Positions 49,865 to 62,300 are shown, counted from the first letter of the stretch. The stretch is 64,000 bases of DNA from Bemisia tabaci (GCF_918797505.1 NC_092797.1:21589372-21653371); one strand, 5' to 3'. Made by a program: numbers and translations. Notes: generated from the letters alone by a model not told the origin.

Positions 49865-50239
49865 CTGAACACAAACTATTTGTTTAACTAATCGCAATGT
49901 TTTCAATCTTTGATTTGGCCCTTGTCGATTTTGGTTTTTTCACGAGCTGAAAGTTGGAATGAACCGATTCCTTAAATAAAACTAAATAGGCCCAACTGCG
50001 CTCTCATGAGCTAACTCGACATGAAATTTTTGATATGTTTAATAAGCTCTACGTGAAGAATACGAATCATGGCCTCGTAGTTTCACTCTTCATTTGTTTC
50101 AGGGTCGAAAGGGTCAGAGGAAACCTGAAAAAATTAGTGAATCCGAAAACAACCTGGAAAAGTTAGGAAATTTTGCTCGGAATCAGGAGAATTATCATAG
50201 CTGCGGCTGAGCAGTCAAAATCTCCGCGCCTCGACGTTC

Positions 50240-50402
50240 CATTGGCGGATCCAGCAATTTGACAACACCGGATTTCCTCCATTTAAACCTCTGGAAATGT
50301 ATCGATTCTTGGAGGGGCCAGGTGCTCCGACAAGAATCGATTATGTAGCACAGGCTTAAATGGAGGAAATCCGGTGTTATCAAATCGCTGGATCCGCAAA
50401 TG
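50240..50402. mobile_element. Palindromic element of the same family, copy 3
   Basis: Ends CATTGGCGGATCCAGCAATTT and GCTGGATCCGCAAATG; inner arms ACCGGATTTCCTCCATTTAA and its complement, around AATCGATT motifs. A compact full palindrome. Confidence 0.75.
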
Positions 50403-50829
50403 ACATTCCCGAGTTTTCGGGAATTTTTTTATGTGTAGAGCGGGTGCCTTGAGAAGGTACTGAATCCGCGATTTTTGTTCAGGTTCTGGATCTACTTGAA
50501 TAGATCTTAATATTAGCACCTATCCGCTCTTATTTATATTTTTCTGCCCTTTCTTCTAATTTTCCTTTATCGGGCATGGAATAATTTACTATATTGGTAG
50601 GCACTACGTAAATGTTTGTCGTATTTGGGCTATTTGCAATTCTCAACTTCATACATAGCAAACGTACGTGGTGCTTCAAAGTTAGCATTGCAATCAAATC
50701 AACCTTCTCTTTCTTCTTTTCTATTTTTTTTTTCTTTTTTTTTTTAAGGATTCCGATGATTTCGGGATCAGTGGTCAAGGAACTCTTTCAGCAAGCCAAG
50801 AAATGTTGAAATTTGATTAAACTTTGCAA

Positions 50830-51057
50830 CCCTGCGTATGCAACAACGGCTGTTTAAATTTCCTTTGATGAACACTGATTTTTTGAGAATATTTTGAACA
50901 TTTTTCTTGCAATTTGCCAGTGAAGGTATCGTTCACAATTTGATATTGATCCTACTTTTAATGAAAAATATTCATATCTTTCCTCAGTAACGCGTCTTTT
51001 TCGAGGGGCATTTTTAACATGCGAATGTTCATACGGTGTTTTCTTCAGCGTGGCCGA
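50830..51057. mobile_element. Diverged CTGCCGTGC-family relative
   Basis: The right end GCGAATGTTCATACGGTGTTTTCTTC and internal TTTCCTTTGATGAACAC resemble the family, with a changed terminus (AGCGTGGCCGAG). The same changed terminus recurs near 53766, so this is a subfamily or part of a larger duplicated unit. Confidence 0.5.
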
Positions 51058-51120
51058 GCTTGTCTGTCAAGTCATCCGTAATTCCTAGAATGTAACGAAA
51101 CTACTAGAGTAGAAACTACT

Positions 51121-51245
51121 TTCATACTAGAGGTAAATACGTAAAAACGTTCGGAATAAAGCCAGTCGGTTGATACAACTTAATTAACTCCGGCGTGAGG
51201 TTGGGTTGCGTCGCCCAAATTGAAGGCGAACTAGCGTAGCGATTT
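51121..51245. repeat. Dispersed duplicate, copy 1 of 2
   Basis: Contains CGGTTGATACAACTTAAT and CTCCGGCGTGAGGTTGGGTT, then GCGTCGCCCAAATTGAAGGC. The same string recurs at 53820-53935 with few changes. Each copy follows the right end of a diverged MITE, so a composite unit was duplicated. Confidence 0.75.
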
Positions 51246-51340
51246 TGTTTCCAAGCAGCGCGATGCTCCAACCGCCGCACGGTGTGGCGAAAGGCCGGTT
51301 TGTCCGGACATGCGCTCGACCACTTGCGTTTTGTTGTCAA

Positions 51341-51885
51341 CTGTGGCCCTAAAACGCATCATTTTTAATCAAGGAAGACCTATCTGCGGCAATTTTTGTC
51401 GTAGAGTTCAAATCTGCCTTTATTTTTACCATTAGAGTGATGAAAATCCAAGAAAAATTGCTATTTACATAAGTTGTTCCTGAAAAATACTAAAAATATT
51501 GATTTCCACCTAGAAACTGTGGCTTTAAAACGCATCATTTTGAATTGAGGAGAACTTTCCAAGGGCAATTTTTGTCGTAGATTTCAAATCTGCCTTTACT
51601 TTTACCTTTTGAGTAATGAAAGTCCGAGAAAAATTGCTATTTATACAAGTTATTCCGAAAGAATACTATAAAAACATTGATTTCCTGAACCACCTCGAAA
51701 CTGTGGCTTTAAAACGCATCATTTTGAATTAAAGAGCATGTGATCACAGGGCAATTTTTGTTTTAAATTTCAAATCTGCCTCTACTTTTACCATCAGAGT
51801 GATGAAAATCCGAGAAAAATTGCTACCTATTTACATAAGTTGTCCCTGAAAAGTACTAAAAACATTGAATTCCATCTCGCAAATG
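51341..51885. repeat. Tandem repeat of about 180 bp, three units
   Basis: Units start at 51341, 51517 and 51701 with CTGTGGCYYTAAAACGCATC and each contain GGCAATTTTTGT and GAGAAAAATTGCTA-type blocks. Periods are 176 and 184 bp. Satellite-like, with no coding content. Confidence 0.8.
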
Positions 51886-52159
51886 AATGTATTTCTATAA
51901 TTTAAATTTTCGAAACTTCTTAAAATATTTGCAACCGTCTTTCTCTCTTTCCACCTGGCTTTATAAGTAGCATTGTACGTATTCATATTTGTATATCTTA
52001 ATACTGCTGTTTAATATAGGAACAAAAAAAAATTAATAAAATAGAAGAAATGAGATTTTAAACAACATCTCTATTTGCCCTTCATGACCAAACAAAACGT
52101 TAACTCTCGACTACTTCATCCACTACCACATCCAGCTAATTAGCTACATCCATCTTAAT

Positions 52160-52480
52160 TTATCAATATGAATTATTTTTTTTTCAATTTTTGGTAAAAT
52201 TAATCAGACTAAAATTTGTAATAAGACTATATTTACATTATTAGCTCTATTAATATTGACTTTCTACAGGTGAAATTTAATGATATTCTACATGATATTC
52301 GGAATTTCTGTAATTGCCGTGTTAATAATTATTATAACATGAGGATACCAACCAGCGCGAGTAGAAGCCACATTATTTAAAGTATAATAACAGTTCTAAC
52401 CTCTTTACCATTCATTACTATAGTATGATAAATTACAGAAACAATTTAAATTTCTGAAGTATCCAGTATATAGAAGTAAA
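52160..52480 (+). pseudogene. NUMT: nuclear copy of mitochondrial ND4 fragment
   Basis: Read with the invertebrate mitochondrial code (TGA as Trp, ATA as Met), 52338-52370 gives TWGYQPARVEA, and the preceding codons give MFYMMFGISVIAVLMIIM. After a frameshift near 52380 the sequence reads MMTVLTSLPFITM. These match conserved ND4 segments (WGYQPER..., LTSLPF) in the right order. In the nuclear code the stretch has stops and it is broken by the shift, so it is a dead insertion. The ends are approximate. Confidence 0.65.
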
Positions 52481-53180
52481 TAAATTACACTACTACTGCT
52501 GCATCCAGTAACTTTTTTTACACGTAATTAGCCTATTTTAACCTTTGACCACTTACCTGCGTGATGGATCTTAGAGAAATGTCAACAATTGGTTGCGCGG
52601 AGTGATTAAAACCGATTTTGCGCAACCGACCTCATATCAGATAATATCATGCTGCCGTCGGAGTAGCAGATATTAGCAGCTAAAAATTGTTCAGGAGGCT
52701 GCTCAGGGGTCCTGTGGGTCTGACCCAACAAGTCCCAGCGTGGCACTCCTTGGCACTTGCAACGAAAGTTAATGTAAAGTTTTATTTTCAGCATTTTCGG
52801 CGCGAGGACTTTCAGACGGCATAAATCGTCTTCAAAGCTATTTACGGCTACATTTTAGTAGTGAAAAATGATCAGCAGCTTTCATAGAGTAAGATTATAT
52901 CATTGGAAAAGGTCTCATTAAATTTTTAAATTAGGCTAAAGAGTGCACAAACATTGGTGCGTTTTTAGAGGAAATTTTAGATTGCCGACTTAGTGGACTT
53001 TAGAGGCCTCTACCATCAATATGGGGGATGAAAATTTAAAAACTATCATCAAATCCATACAATAGAGTACCCGTAGAACACATTTCCGGTCCTAAACATG
53101 CACAATCCCTGAATCGCCCATGTCCGACCTTTTACCCATATCGCCACACCGTGCGCCGCGCCGGCCGTTACGGTGTATGA

Positions 53181-53311
53181 ATTGGACGTATTTCAATCAA
53201 ACAGAACTATGTGCATCATGGCGTGAGCCCTGTTATGCATATATTATTATGGGTCTCAGGGCTCATGTCTTACCTAATGCACGTAGTTCCGTTTGACAGA
53301 AATACGTCCTA
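53181..53311. mobile_element. TGGACGTATTT hairpin element, copy 2
   Basis: ATTGGACGTATTTCAATCAA at the left and GACAGAAATACGTCCTAT at the right; both arms include AACTAYGTGCAT and GAGCCCTG. Confidence 0.75.
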
Positions 53312-53373
53312 TTACGTATTACCGTCATGCTTATTGCGCGATGAGGAGGAATTGTAGTTTACGGATAAAATCA

Positions 53374-53766
53374 TGCTGCATTCGCAAGAAAAAAACGCCG
53401 TATGAACTTTCCGCCGTTGCGAAATTTCCTTTGATGAAACACCAATTTCCTGGGAAAATGTTCAAGAACAACACGGATATTATGGGTCGGAGACTTAAAC
53501 GAAAGGATAGAAAACACAACTTAAAAATGGAAATAAATAAGCTGGGTGTCACAGCAGCATTGGATATTTAAAAGTTGTTATTAAACCACTTATCACGTGG
53601 CTTTTCCTCTAATTTTCAGTGAAGTCTGTCCGCAACTTGATCTTAATCATCTTAAACTTCAAAAATAAGAAATGTTCATAACTTTTTTTAAAAAAATACG
53701 TCCTTTTTCGGGAGATATTGTGCAACATTCGTGTTCATGGGGCGTTTTCCCATAACGTGGCCATGC
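53374..53766. mobile_element. Diverged CTGCCGTGC-family relative, longer form
   Basis: Left CTGCATTCGCAAGAAAAAAA then CGCCGTATGAAC; right TTCATGGGGCGTTTTCCC, ending in ATAACGTGGCCATG. Internal sequence is longer than in normal copies. Confidence 0.5.
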
Positions 53767-53819
53767 GTGTCTGTCAATTTATCGATATGTCCTCGAATGT
53801 AACTGACTGGTTTTCAGGG

Positions 53820-53935
53820 TACGTAGAAACGTCGGGATACAGCCTATCGGTTGATACAACTTAATCAACTCCGGCGTGAGGTTGGGTTGCGTCGCCCAAA
53901 TTGAAGGCGAACTAGCAGCGATTTTGTTTCCGCGC
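53820..53935. repeat. Dispersed duplicate, copy 2 of 2
   Basis: Matches 51121-51245 closely, including ACTCCGGCGTGAGGTTGGGT and AATTGAAGGCGAACTAGC. It is followed at 53958-54030 by a copy of the block at 53320-53400 (GCGATGAGGAGGAATTGTAG). Confidence 0.75.
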
Positions 53936-54179
53936 GACTCGGCGTGTTACGGTGTGACTATTTCCGACATGCTTATCCCGCGATGAGGAGGAATTGTAGT
54001 TTAGGGATGAAAACTGCCGCTTTGCTAGGGAAACCGCCGTATGAACCTTTGGCTGTCCATTGTTGCCAAATCAAAACACGGATTCCCTGGAAATATTTTT
54101 ATTTTATTTGTCTCCTAATTGTTCAATGCTGTTTGTTCGAAATTTAATCTCGATCATCTGAAACTTTCAAAGATAAATT

Positions 54180-54428
54180 GACCGCGTTTAACAGAAAAGA
54201 ACCAAGCCACATCAGCTATTGCCAAATTTAACTGGGCAATTTGATATTTTACGAGAGAATGTTTGTGCGAATTCCTTTGAAAATTTTAAGGAATTTGTAT
54301 TGTACTGTAGAGAAAATTCACTGAAAGCACGAAAATCCACACAACCGTTTTCATGTAAAAAATTAAATTTCCCAGTTAAATTTGGTAAAAGCTGATGTGC
54401 CTTGGTTCCTTTCTGTTTAACACGGTCC
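54180..54428. mobile_element. GGACYG-ended MITE, copy 2
   Basis: Left GACCGCGTTTAACAGAAAAG, right CTTTCTGTTTAACACGGTCC: inverted ends of more than 40 bp including AACCAAG...CACATCAGCT. It breaks off a diverged CTGCCGTGC-type element that starts near 54019. Confidence 0.8.
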
Positions 54429-54713
54429 AAATATTCCCAACTTTCGGCTAAAAAGATACCTACCTACGTCTTCCGTCAAAATATCAAAATCAGACTTTTT
54501 TACCAGCTCGACGAACATTGTTCTACTGAAAATAAACAAGCCATTTGACTCCACGGTTAAACTAGTGACATTTTAAATTTTAAAACACCTGACTTTATGA
54601 ATTTGAATATATATTTGATAAACCAGGAAGGAATGTTTTATCACAACCTGTGAGCTAATTTTTTTGTGGTATAGCGTTAAAGTCCCCAGATAAATAATAC
54701 TGCGGCAGCCACT

Positions 54714-54966
54714 CTGCCGTGCTTAGGAAAAACGCCGTATGAACCTTCAGGCGTTGCCAAATTTCCTTCCATAAAACGCGAATTTCCTGGTAAATTTATG
54801 AATATTTCCCTCCCAATTTTTCACATAATTTAGTTCTCAATTCCACCAAAAGTTCCTAATAATCTCAAGGGAAAATATTCATAACGTTCTTCAAAAATGA
54901 ACATTTAATTGAAGGAGGTTTGGCAACTCTCGAATGTTCATAAGGCTTTCTTGCTTAATACGGCAG
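54714..54966. mobile_element. CTGCCGTGC-family MITE, copy 7
   Basis: 253 bp. Left CTGCCGTGCTTAGGAAAAAC, right TTGCTTAATACGGCAG. Flanked by CACT on both sides (4-bp target duplication). Confidence 0.85.
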
Positions 54967-55620
54967 CACTCCTACCGTTCTGCTTGTAAAAGTTTTTTCT
55001 TTTCTCTGCTCCTTCTTTATAACGTGGCAGAGAAAGGGATGCTTCGATACATTTTCCGCACTACATTTAAAAAAAAATTACAATTCTCTGGGATCCAAAT
55101 TTGACAGTCCATGCTACTTGGGCTCTGAAAATAGCGGTCAAAATTTTACTTTTACTGAATGATATCTTCAAATCTCTTTCCCTTAGTTTCAACTTATGAA
55201 GTATCAACGAAGGTTTCTTAACTCATACAGTTCAACAACTATTTGCATTTTTCTGAAGTCCTAATTAAACAGTCTATGCGTTCTTCAGCTAACCTGTGTG
55301 TTATTTCAGGATAGTGCGTGCTTTTGGAATTAACGGAAAATAAAAATGATTTCTTTTAAACGTCAACCAACATTTTTTTTTACTTCAAGAAAGGATAGGC
55401 ATTGCACAAGAAGTATAATACAACTTACAATATTCGCATAAAAAAAAGGGAGCGCCGAATTAAAATTCAACGGCGCGCTCGTGAACTATATTCATATGAC
55501 TTTAATTTAACTTACCTACTACAAGGAATTTGCTTGACATAATTATGTGAAAATTAAAGTAAGTGGCTCTCTAAATGAGGATTTTCGTTTCTAGATATTC
55601 CTGCTACTTTATGTCCCCCA

Positions 55621-56038
55621 CACTGAAAAAAAATTCTTGGCGTTTTTACCAAGGTCCGTTGGTACCTTTACCATCTCACTTTTTTTTTACCAATTATTGG
55701 TAATTTTACCAAGACAGACTGGTAATCTTACCTAAAAACGGTATTTTTACTGTTTTTTCAGGTAAGAATACCACTTTTATTGGTAATCAATTCCCGGTAA
55801 CTTTGCCATTTTATCTCGGTCTCGGTTATTCTACCACAGTCGATAAAAAATATTGGCGTTTTTACCGGGGTCCAGTAAAATTACCGAGAAAATCAATAAT
55901 TTTACCGAGATTTCTCAGTAAAATTACCAATTCCATAAATGGTAATTTTACCAAGAAAAAACTGGGATCAAATAGAACCCTGAATTCTTGGTAATTTTAC
56001 CCTTTTCTTAGTAAATACACCGAGCTTTTTTTTCAGTG
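55621..56038. mobile_element. CACTGA...TCAGTG element rich in TTGGTAATTTTACC
   Basis: 418 bp with ends CACTGAAAAAAAATTCTTGG and TTTTTTTTCAGTG; CA at both flanks. The inside is built from many variants of (T)TGGTAATTTTACC(AA), itself nearly palindromic. It lies just beyond the 3' end of the homeobox coding sequence. Confidence 0.75.
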
Positions 56039-56214
56039 CACAACAAAATGTCGACTTGCTCTCTTAAATACCCTCACGCGTAAATTATGCTCATCTTTTG
56101 AAGCTCTTTCACGACAAAGGGAACTAGGCTTTGCTCTACTGTGTGGAAGCGTATTTCGGAACTACACAAGAAATTAAGTTCAGTTCGAACAAAAATAATT
56201 TACATTGAAACAGG

Positions 56215-56396
56215 TCACTTTGCCTCATTGTTATTGGAGCCGTCCATATTTTTAATTAGGTTTTCGGGCCCTCGTTGCACTTCTTTGCTGTTGTGATGTT
56301 CTAAAGTACTACTTGACTCTGTTAATGAGGTCATAGGACTAGTCGGTGAAGATGTGCGTTCAGTGGGTGATATTTTTCGGTGAAACGACGGACAAT
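56215..56396 (-). CDS. Homeobox gene, terminal coding exon
   Basis: 182-nt open exon after acceptor TTTTCATTTTCAG, phase 1 in, ending with TGA at 56217-56215. It encodes a Ser/Thr/Pro-rich C-terminus ([12 protein letters not shown]...) ending NNNEAK. The frame stays open for 59 codons in an AT-rich region and fits the phase of the preceding exon. No OAR motif is present. Confidence 0.75.
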
Positions 56397-59300
56397 CTGA
56401 AAATGAAAATTATATTTTGAGAACTTGCAATTAAGTATGGCACTACATGAGAGGAACATGACAGTAGGGTAGGTGCTCATAAAACTTTTAAGGGCAAAGT
56501 ATGACAATATGTATCGGATTTGTTAATACCTATATCACCGTATGCAGTGCTGGTTTCAGATATGAAACAAGCCCCAATTTGTTGGAGATATGGCAATTTA
56601 TTTTAAACCAAGGATAATAGATTACCAGATAGGATAAGAAATTAAGAATCAAAATACATGCTTTCTCATCAAAACTGGTGGAAATACGGCGAATACATTA
56701 AAAATGCCTAAATCCAACCCATCGTAGGTAATTAAAAGCATAGAGAAAAAAGGGAGGTGTTTGCATCTTGGGGATTGTTTACCCCGTGACGGAGGTCGGA
56801 ACTACAGGTACCCCAGCAAAATCCGGAATTCGAAGTATGATAAATGGATCATAACGTCCGATTTTTTTGCTTAAGTCCACCCATGGTATAATTTCAAACA
56901 CACTATATAGTATGACTATTTTCTACAAACTACACCATTTCCAAGAAAATCGATAATAATAAAAGTCGTCCGTACCGACCTGCGTCATCAAAAAAATCCA
57001 AGACGTCCGAAATGCAAACACCTCCTTTTTTCTCCAGGAGGAAGAATACGTTTTCCGTCAACATCCAAGGTTCCCACTCACAAAAGGGCCAGAGTCAAAT
57101 TGAATCGTGTCGTGCAAAAACCGCGTATGTCCAATTTTCTAGCTTCCCGTTTTTTGTGGCAATGATTCGTTTCAAGAGTCCATACAATCATGAAAGTGGT
57201 GTAAAGACTCATTCTTAGATTAACTCCAACCCAACACGAGTCTTGAGGTTTGGTTATGGTTCTTGGTTTGGTTATGAATCTTGATGTATATTAAAAAGTG
57301 GTATAAACCTTAGAAAATGGGTGGACTTTTTGTTGTTGTTGTTGTTGTTGTTGTTGTCGTTGGTTCGCGGCAATCTACTCTGGGTATTTAGCCTGAATTT
57401 TGATGGGACGATTATCATTAATGGGTGGAAATGATTCGAATAATGTGGTTCATGATGAAGCTTGGCAGGAAATTATAGATTATATCTTACTTCTTCTCAT
57501 ACATATCAAGGCGCCTGGGGGGGGGGGGGGGGTGTTTTTTCTTATAATCTGTAAGCTATAACAATTAAAACGCGTTTTTGTGACTGGCACAATTTAGACC
57601 CATTCAGAATTCGAGATACAGCCAAGAGATGGCTCTCGGTGCGCGATAAGTTGTTTTTCTTTCCCGAGCGTTCAAGTCTCCAAGGGAACTTGTTCTTCAC
57701 CCCTCAACGCAACAGTCGCTGCCGTGCCAAATAAGAACGTCGTATGCACATTCGAGTTGCCAAATTTCCTCGGATAAAACATGTATCTTTGACGAAAATT
57801 ATGTATATTTGTCCTTCAAATTTACAGATATCTTAGATTAAATTGCGAACAAAATAATCTAAAAAATTGGAAGAAAAATATTTACAATTTCCCCAATAAA
57901 ATCGTATTTTATCAGAGGAAATTTGGCGACGCCTGGAGGTCTATACGGCGCTTTTGCTTAGCACAGCAGAGTGGGTCACTACTGTCATGCTAAGGAAGAA
58001 CGCCGTATGAGCCTTCAGACGTTGCCAAGTTTCCTTCAATAAAAACCGAATTTTCTAGGAAAATTGTGAATATTATTTTCCAAAATTTTCAGACTATTTT
58101 GTACGCAATTTAATCTAAAATATCTGAAGATTTCAAAGAAAAATGTGCGTAAATGTCGTCAAAAATTCATGTTTTATCAAGGGAAATTTGGCAACTCTCG
58201 AATGTTCATACGGCGTTCTTCCTTAGCACGGCAGAAACTCTTCTTGCGTTCCTTAAATTAGGGTGATAAGAAATCACATGAGATCTCACCTGCAGATTGA
58301 GGGGATTTTTCAGCCGGACTAGAGAGGTTGCAAGGGCAGAGAGCCGCCGCACCTGGTGCAGGAGAGATCATAGTGCCCGGTTTATCGCTGCTCATGTGTA
58401 AGCTGGAAAATTAATAAGCCAAGAATAGAATCGATTCTAGCGGCAAAGAGAATTTTACACATTTGTATTTTAAGGTTACAGACAGCTTCGCGGTCCAACC
58501 AAACCACTCGAAGAACTTGCTACAGGCGTTATGTATAGCGTTATTCTTATGATTTTATATTATACAGCGTGATTTAAAAATAAAAACGTGCGTATACTAT
58601 ATCGACGGTGTAAGTCGGCAATCACATAACTCGGTTTGCGACGTCGCGTCGCAGACTTCCTATCATACTTTATTTTTAAACGGAAAACTACTCAAAGGCA
58701 ATTCTTTAAAACTGCCGTGATTTTTCTTCTCTGTGCGATGAAAAGTCTGCAAAAACTTCAAGGAATAATGCCAATTTGTTCTCCTTTAAAAAAATAACAT
58801 AGAGGCGGAGATTTTCAGACACCGTAAACGAGATATGTGATTGCCGACTTACACCGTCGATATAGGGTATATCCGGACTCTAAATGTTCGCATTTCCAAG
58901 GACAATAGATTCTTTAGATCACATTTTATTTTTATTTTTTTTTTTTTCCTGCTAATGAACATGCTTTCCTTGGGACTGTTTTGAGTGGAGGGCCGAGTCT
59001 CTTAAAGCTGTAGAAATTGATTTTTCTTCAATTATGGGGGAGGACACATGACACGATTTTTTATTTTTTTGGAATACCTTCATGCTCTCTACTCATTTTT
59101 GCCTACGACAAAAGTAAAAATCAAAGCAAAAGGTGGAAATTTCAGATTTGAACAAGCTTCTCCCCCTCCCCTGATATCTGAGATCCTCGCGAAGCCCCTT
59201 TCCGTCAGCCCCTCCGTTTTTTTAGCAACCAAAGATGAATTACTGAGATATGGACAATCACGTGGTAATATCCTTGTGAGTTACATTCCGTCTCATTCAT

Positions 59301-62300
59301 TTTCATCGTAATTTTTTTTATAACGAAAAAAAATCGGTTTTAATTACAAAACTTTCAAGGCCCCTGGTACTTTCTTAAAATGACTCATAGGAAACGACAT
59401 TTTAAAGCAAAAAATCAGGGCCGAATTAAGGGGGTGGCCACATGGGCCGTGGCCCATAGCGGCAAATTTTGCAATTTTTTTTAAATATGGGTATAAAAAA
59501 AATCGGATTCAGAAAAGAAATTACAACCGAAAAAACGTCTTTCGGTGTCACAAGAGTCGACCTTTAATTAGTCGAGTGAAGAGAGAAACCAAACACACAA
59601 TTCGGTATGAAGCGACGCGGTGCGGAGAGCAATGATGATGAATAGGACTTGATGATGAAATAGGACTTGAGATGAAAAGGAGAAGCCCTCTGCGCGGCGC
59701 GGCGGTCAGCGTGTAACACATATTAGCACCTGCAAGACTTCATGAATACTTTACGCATTGCCTCGAACACAGTGCGTTTAGTAGCGGTCGGCGTGAAACG
59801 CATAGCGCCTACAAGACTGTAGGAATACTTCATGCATTGCGTCAAAAACAGTGTAGTCAGCGCGGCGCGGCGGCGGAGGTTAAAATTACTAAACCACATT
59901 TATGTTCGTTCTTGCATAATTTTTACGTTCATTTCTTACAAATGAAAGGCCTCGTCCAGACAAAGATAGGTTAACGGAACTTAATTTTCGCGCAAAGTTC
60001 CGTGAACTTTTGCTAGTGTTGACAGGGCTTTCACAAAAAATGTGCCCAACGCGAGTAAACGCGTCTTATGCACCCTTCCTTTTCCGGCACACTCCACTGA
60101 TGGTTTGTATCGATGTTTCAAAACGAATGAGAAGGGAGCGGCAAAATACAGGTGGCCCATGGGCGGCAAGTAGGTAAATCCGGCCCTGCAAAAAAGTATT
60201 ATTTTTGACTGAGGAATTTACCGGCTGATAGGATTAAGCACAACACCACATGTGCTCATTTCCGTCAATCTCATATATGTATTCATTTCATGCCGATCTA
60301 TCAAGGAATTCAAAAAACATAATCCCTTATTGAGATCTCAAATCCGATATCCTAGTGAAAAAAGTAAAAATTATGAAGGTCTGAAATGTAAAAAAAAAAA
60401 ATCGGCGGCAAAAATATCTTACCATTGCATCAGCCGAAAGTCAGGGTTATCACTAGTTGGAATTTTTAGGTTATTTGAATGTCCAGCATCTATGGCACTT
60501 GGACGATGACTCCCCGGTCCTGTAAAAAATCAAAATTTTAGTGAAGGTTAAAAAAAAGAAGACATGGAAAAATGATAAAATAATTTAATTTTAAAATTAT
60601 GAGATTATTATGGGATGAAATATTGTGTGTGATATTAGATTCAGCTTATCCTGTGTATGGTCGATGTGTGGTTGTTTTAGCAAGCAAATATAAACACCAC
60701 CATTTTTTCGCTAAAAATGAGAATGGAAAAAAAATTAAAATCTAAAATGAATGAAACCCTCGAAGTGCGGTTTTTATGAAAACCTAAAATAATTCCAAGT
60801 TTATACACATTTTTGTTTTATAAAAATCAAGGCGATAGTCTGCAATCATTACATTTCAATCATAAAAATACATCAAGTTGTGATTTCAGTAATTTTTGGG
60901 GTTTCCAGCCAAGGCTGAAAATCCTCGGAGGAACGCCACACACTTGTGTGACTTCAATCTCTGAGGATACAACTATTTTGACTCGTGGGAGCTGATTTTG
61001 CCTATTCGTCGCATTGAAGGCGAACACCGAACTGTACCGTTAAGCGTAGTTTCAAGACTCTCAAGTGAACGTTCGCCTCCACTTGTATGATTAGACAAAA
61101 ACAGATCTTACGCGTCGTAATAAGTCGCATCCTCACAGATCAAATAGCATTTTGCGTCACTTGCGAGCCTTTTTATTCGAATCTCAAAGTGTTTCTTCAA
61201 AATGACCAGCGTTACCCGCACGTATGATCGAGAGAAGAGTAGGTGAAATCGTGATTTGGAAGCTTCAAAGGCAGTTTTTTTTATTGTTACCTGGTAGTTT
61301 TGATGCCTCAAATTAAACCTGATGTATCTTTTTAGCGATGTCTGCAGAAATATCTGGGAGCTTCATCCAGAGAAATTATTATTCTCTCCCGTAGGCTCTA
61401 ATTAAAGTTTTGTTTGCCACCATTACAGGATGCGGGAAAAGATAGCTACGACGGATAAATTGAAATTATTTCATTTAGGACAGTTTTAATTCACTACTGG
61501 GGTTTTTAATTTTAATATATTGATAAACATTTTCTATTTTGACACAATATTGAATTTTTTTTATACTACCTATATTAAAAAAGTCAAATACGCCAAATAC
61601 GCCTTATAATTGAAGAGATGGTATTTTTAGGTTCTACTGTTAATCAATGCATCAAAGTCTACGGTCACGGCAAAGAACCTATACATAAATTTTCGCCGCT
61701 GGGTAAGAAATACACGCACATAAATTTATTTTTACCCTGAAACTATAAAAAACCACGGATATTTACACACTACATCAAACCTCATCTCAAAATTTAGTCA
61801 CGCTTCAATTTTTGGCACAGTGAGAAAGGAGATATGAAATTACCCATTAGTAGGGGTGGTGTCGATAATCCCAAGCAACGTATCCTCCACGCATCTTGCA
61901 ATAGTTGTAGTCGCGCCTGCTTCCGCCATTTTGCGCGTCGATTTTGAAACCATACCTGGATTGAGAAAAAAATTGAATCATTTAGACGATTGTCAGAGAA
62001 ATGCATCGATCTAAAACTACGTATACTTTAGACTGTGTGAATACTCGAAATTTATGAAGTCATATTATTTACCAATTAATTATGAAAGGAATTTCTTAGG
62101 AATTTCAATAAGCTTGCATACGTATTGAAAATGAACAAAAAAATTAAATTATGCCGGGAGATAAATAGTAAGTATTTTTTAATTCTTCTTCTGAAATAAG
62201 CAAAAGAAGTTGGTTTTCCTTTTATGGGTTCCCTTTTTCCCTCTTATCATATTGCTTAAAGAGAGAAAACCGACGCACAGTGAATTGAGATAATAGGTGA

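Noticed and set aside
51341..51885. CRISPR-like array
   Set aside because: Only three units of about 180 bp with no spacers, in a eukaryotic context. It is a tandem repeat.
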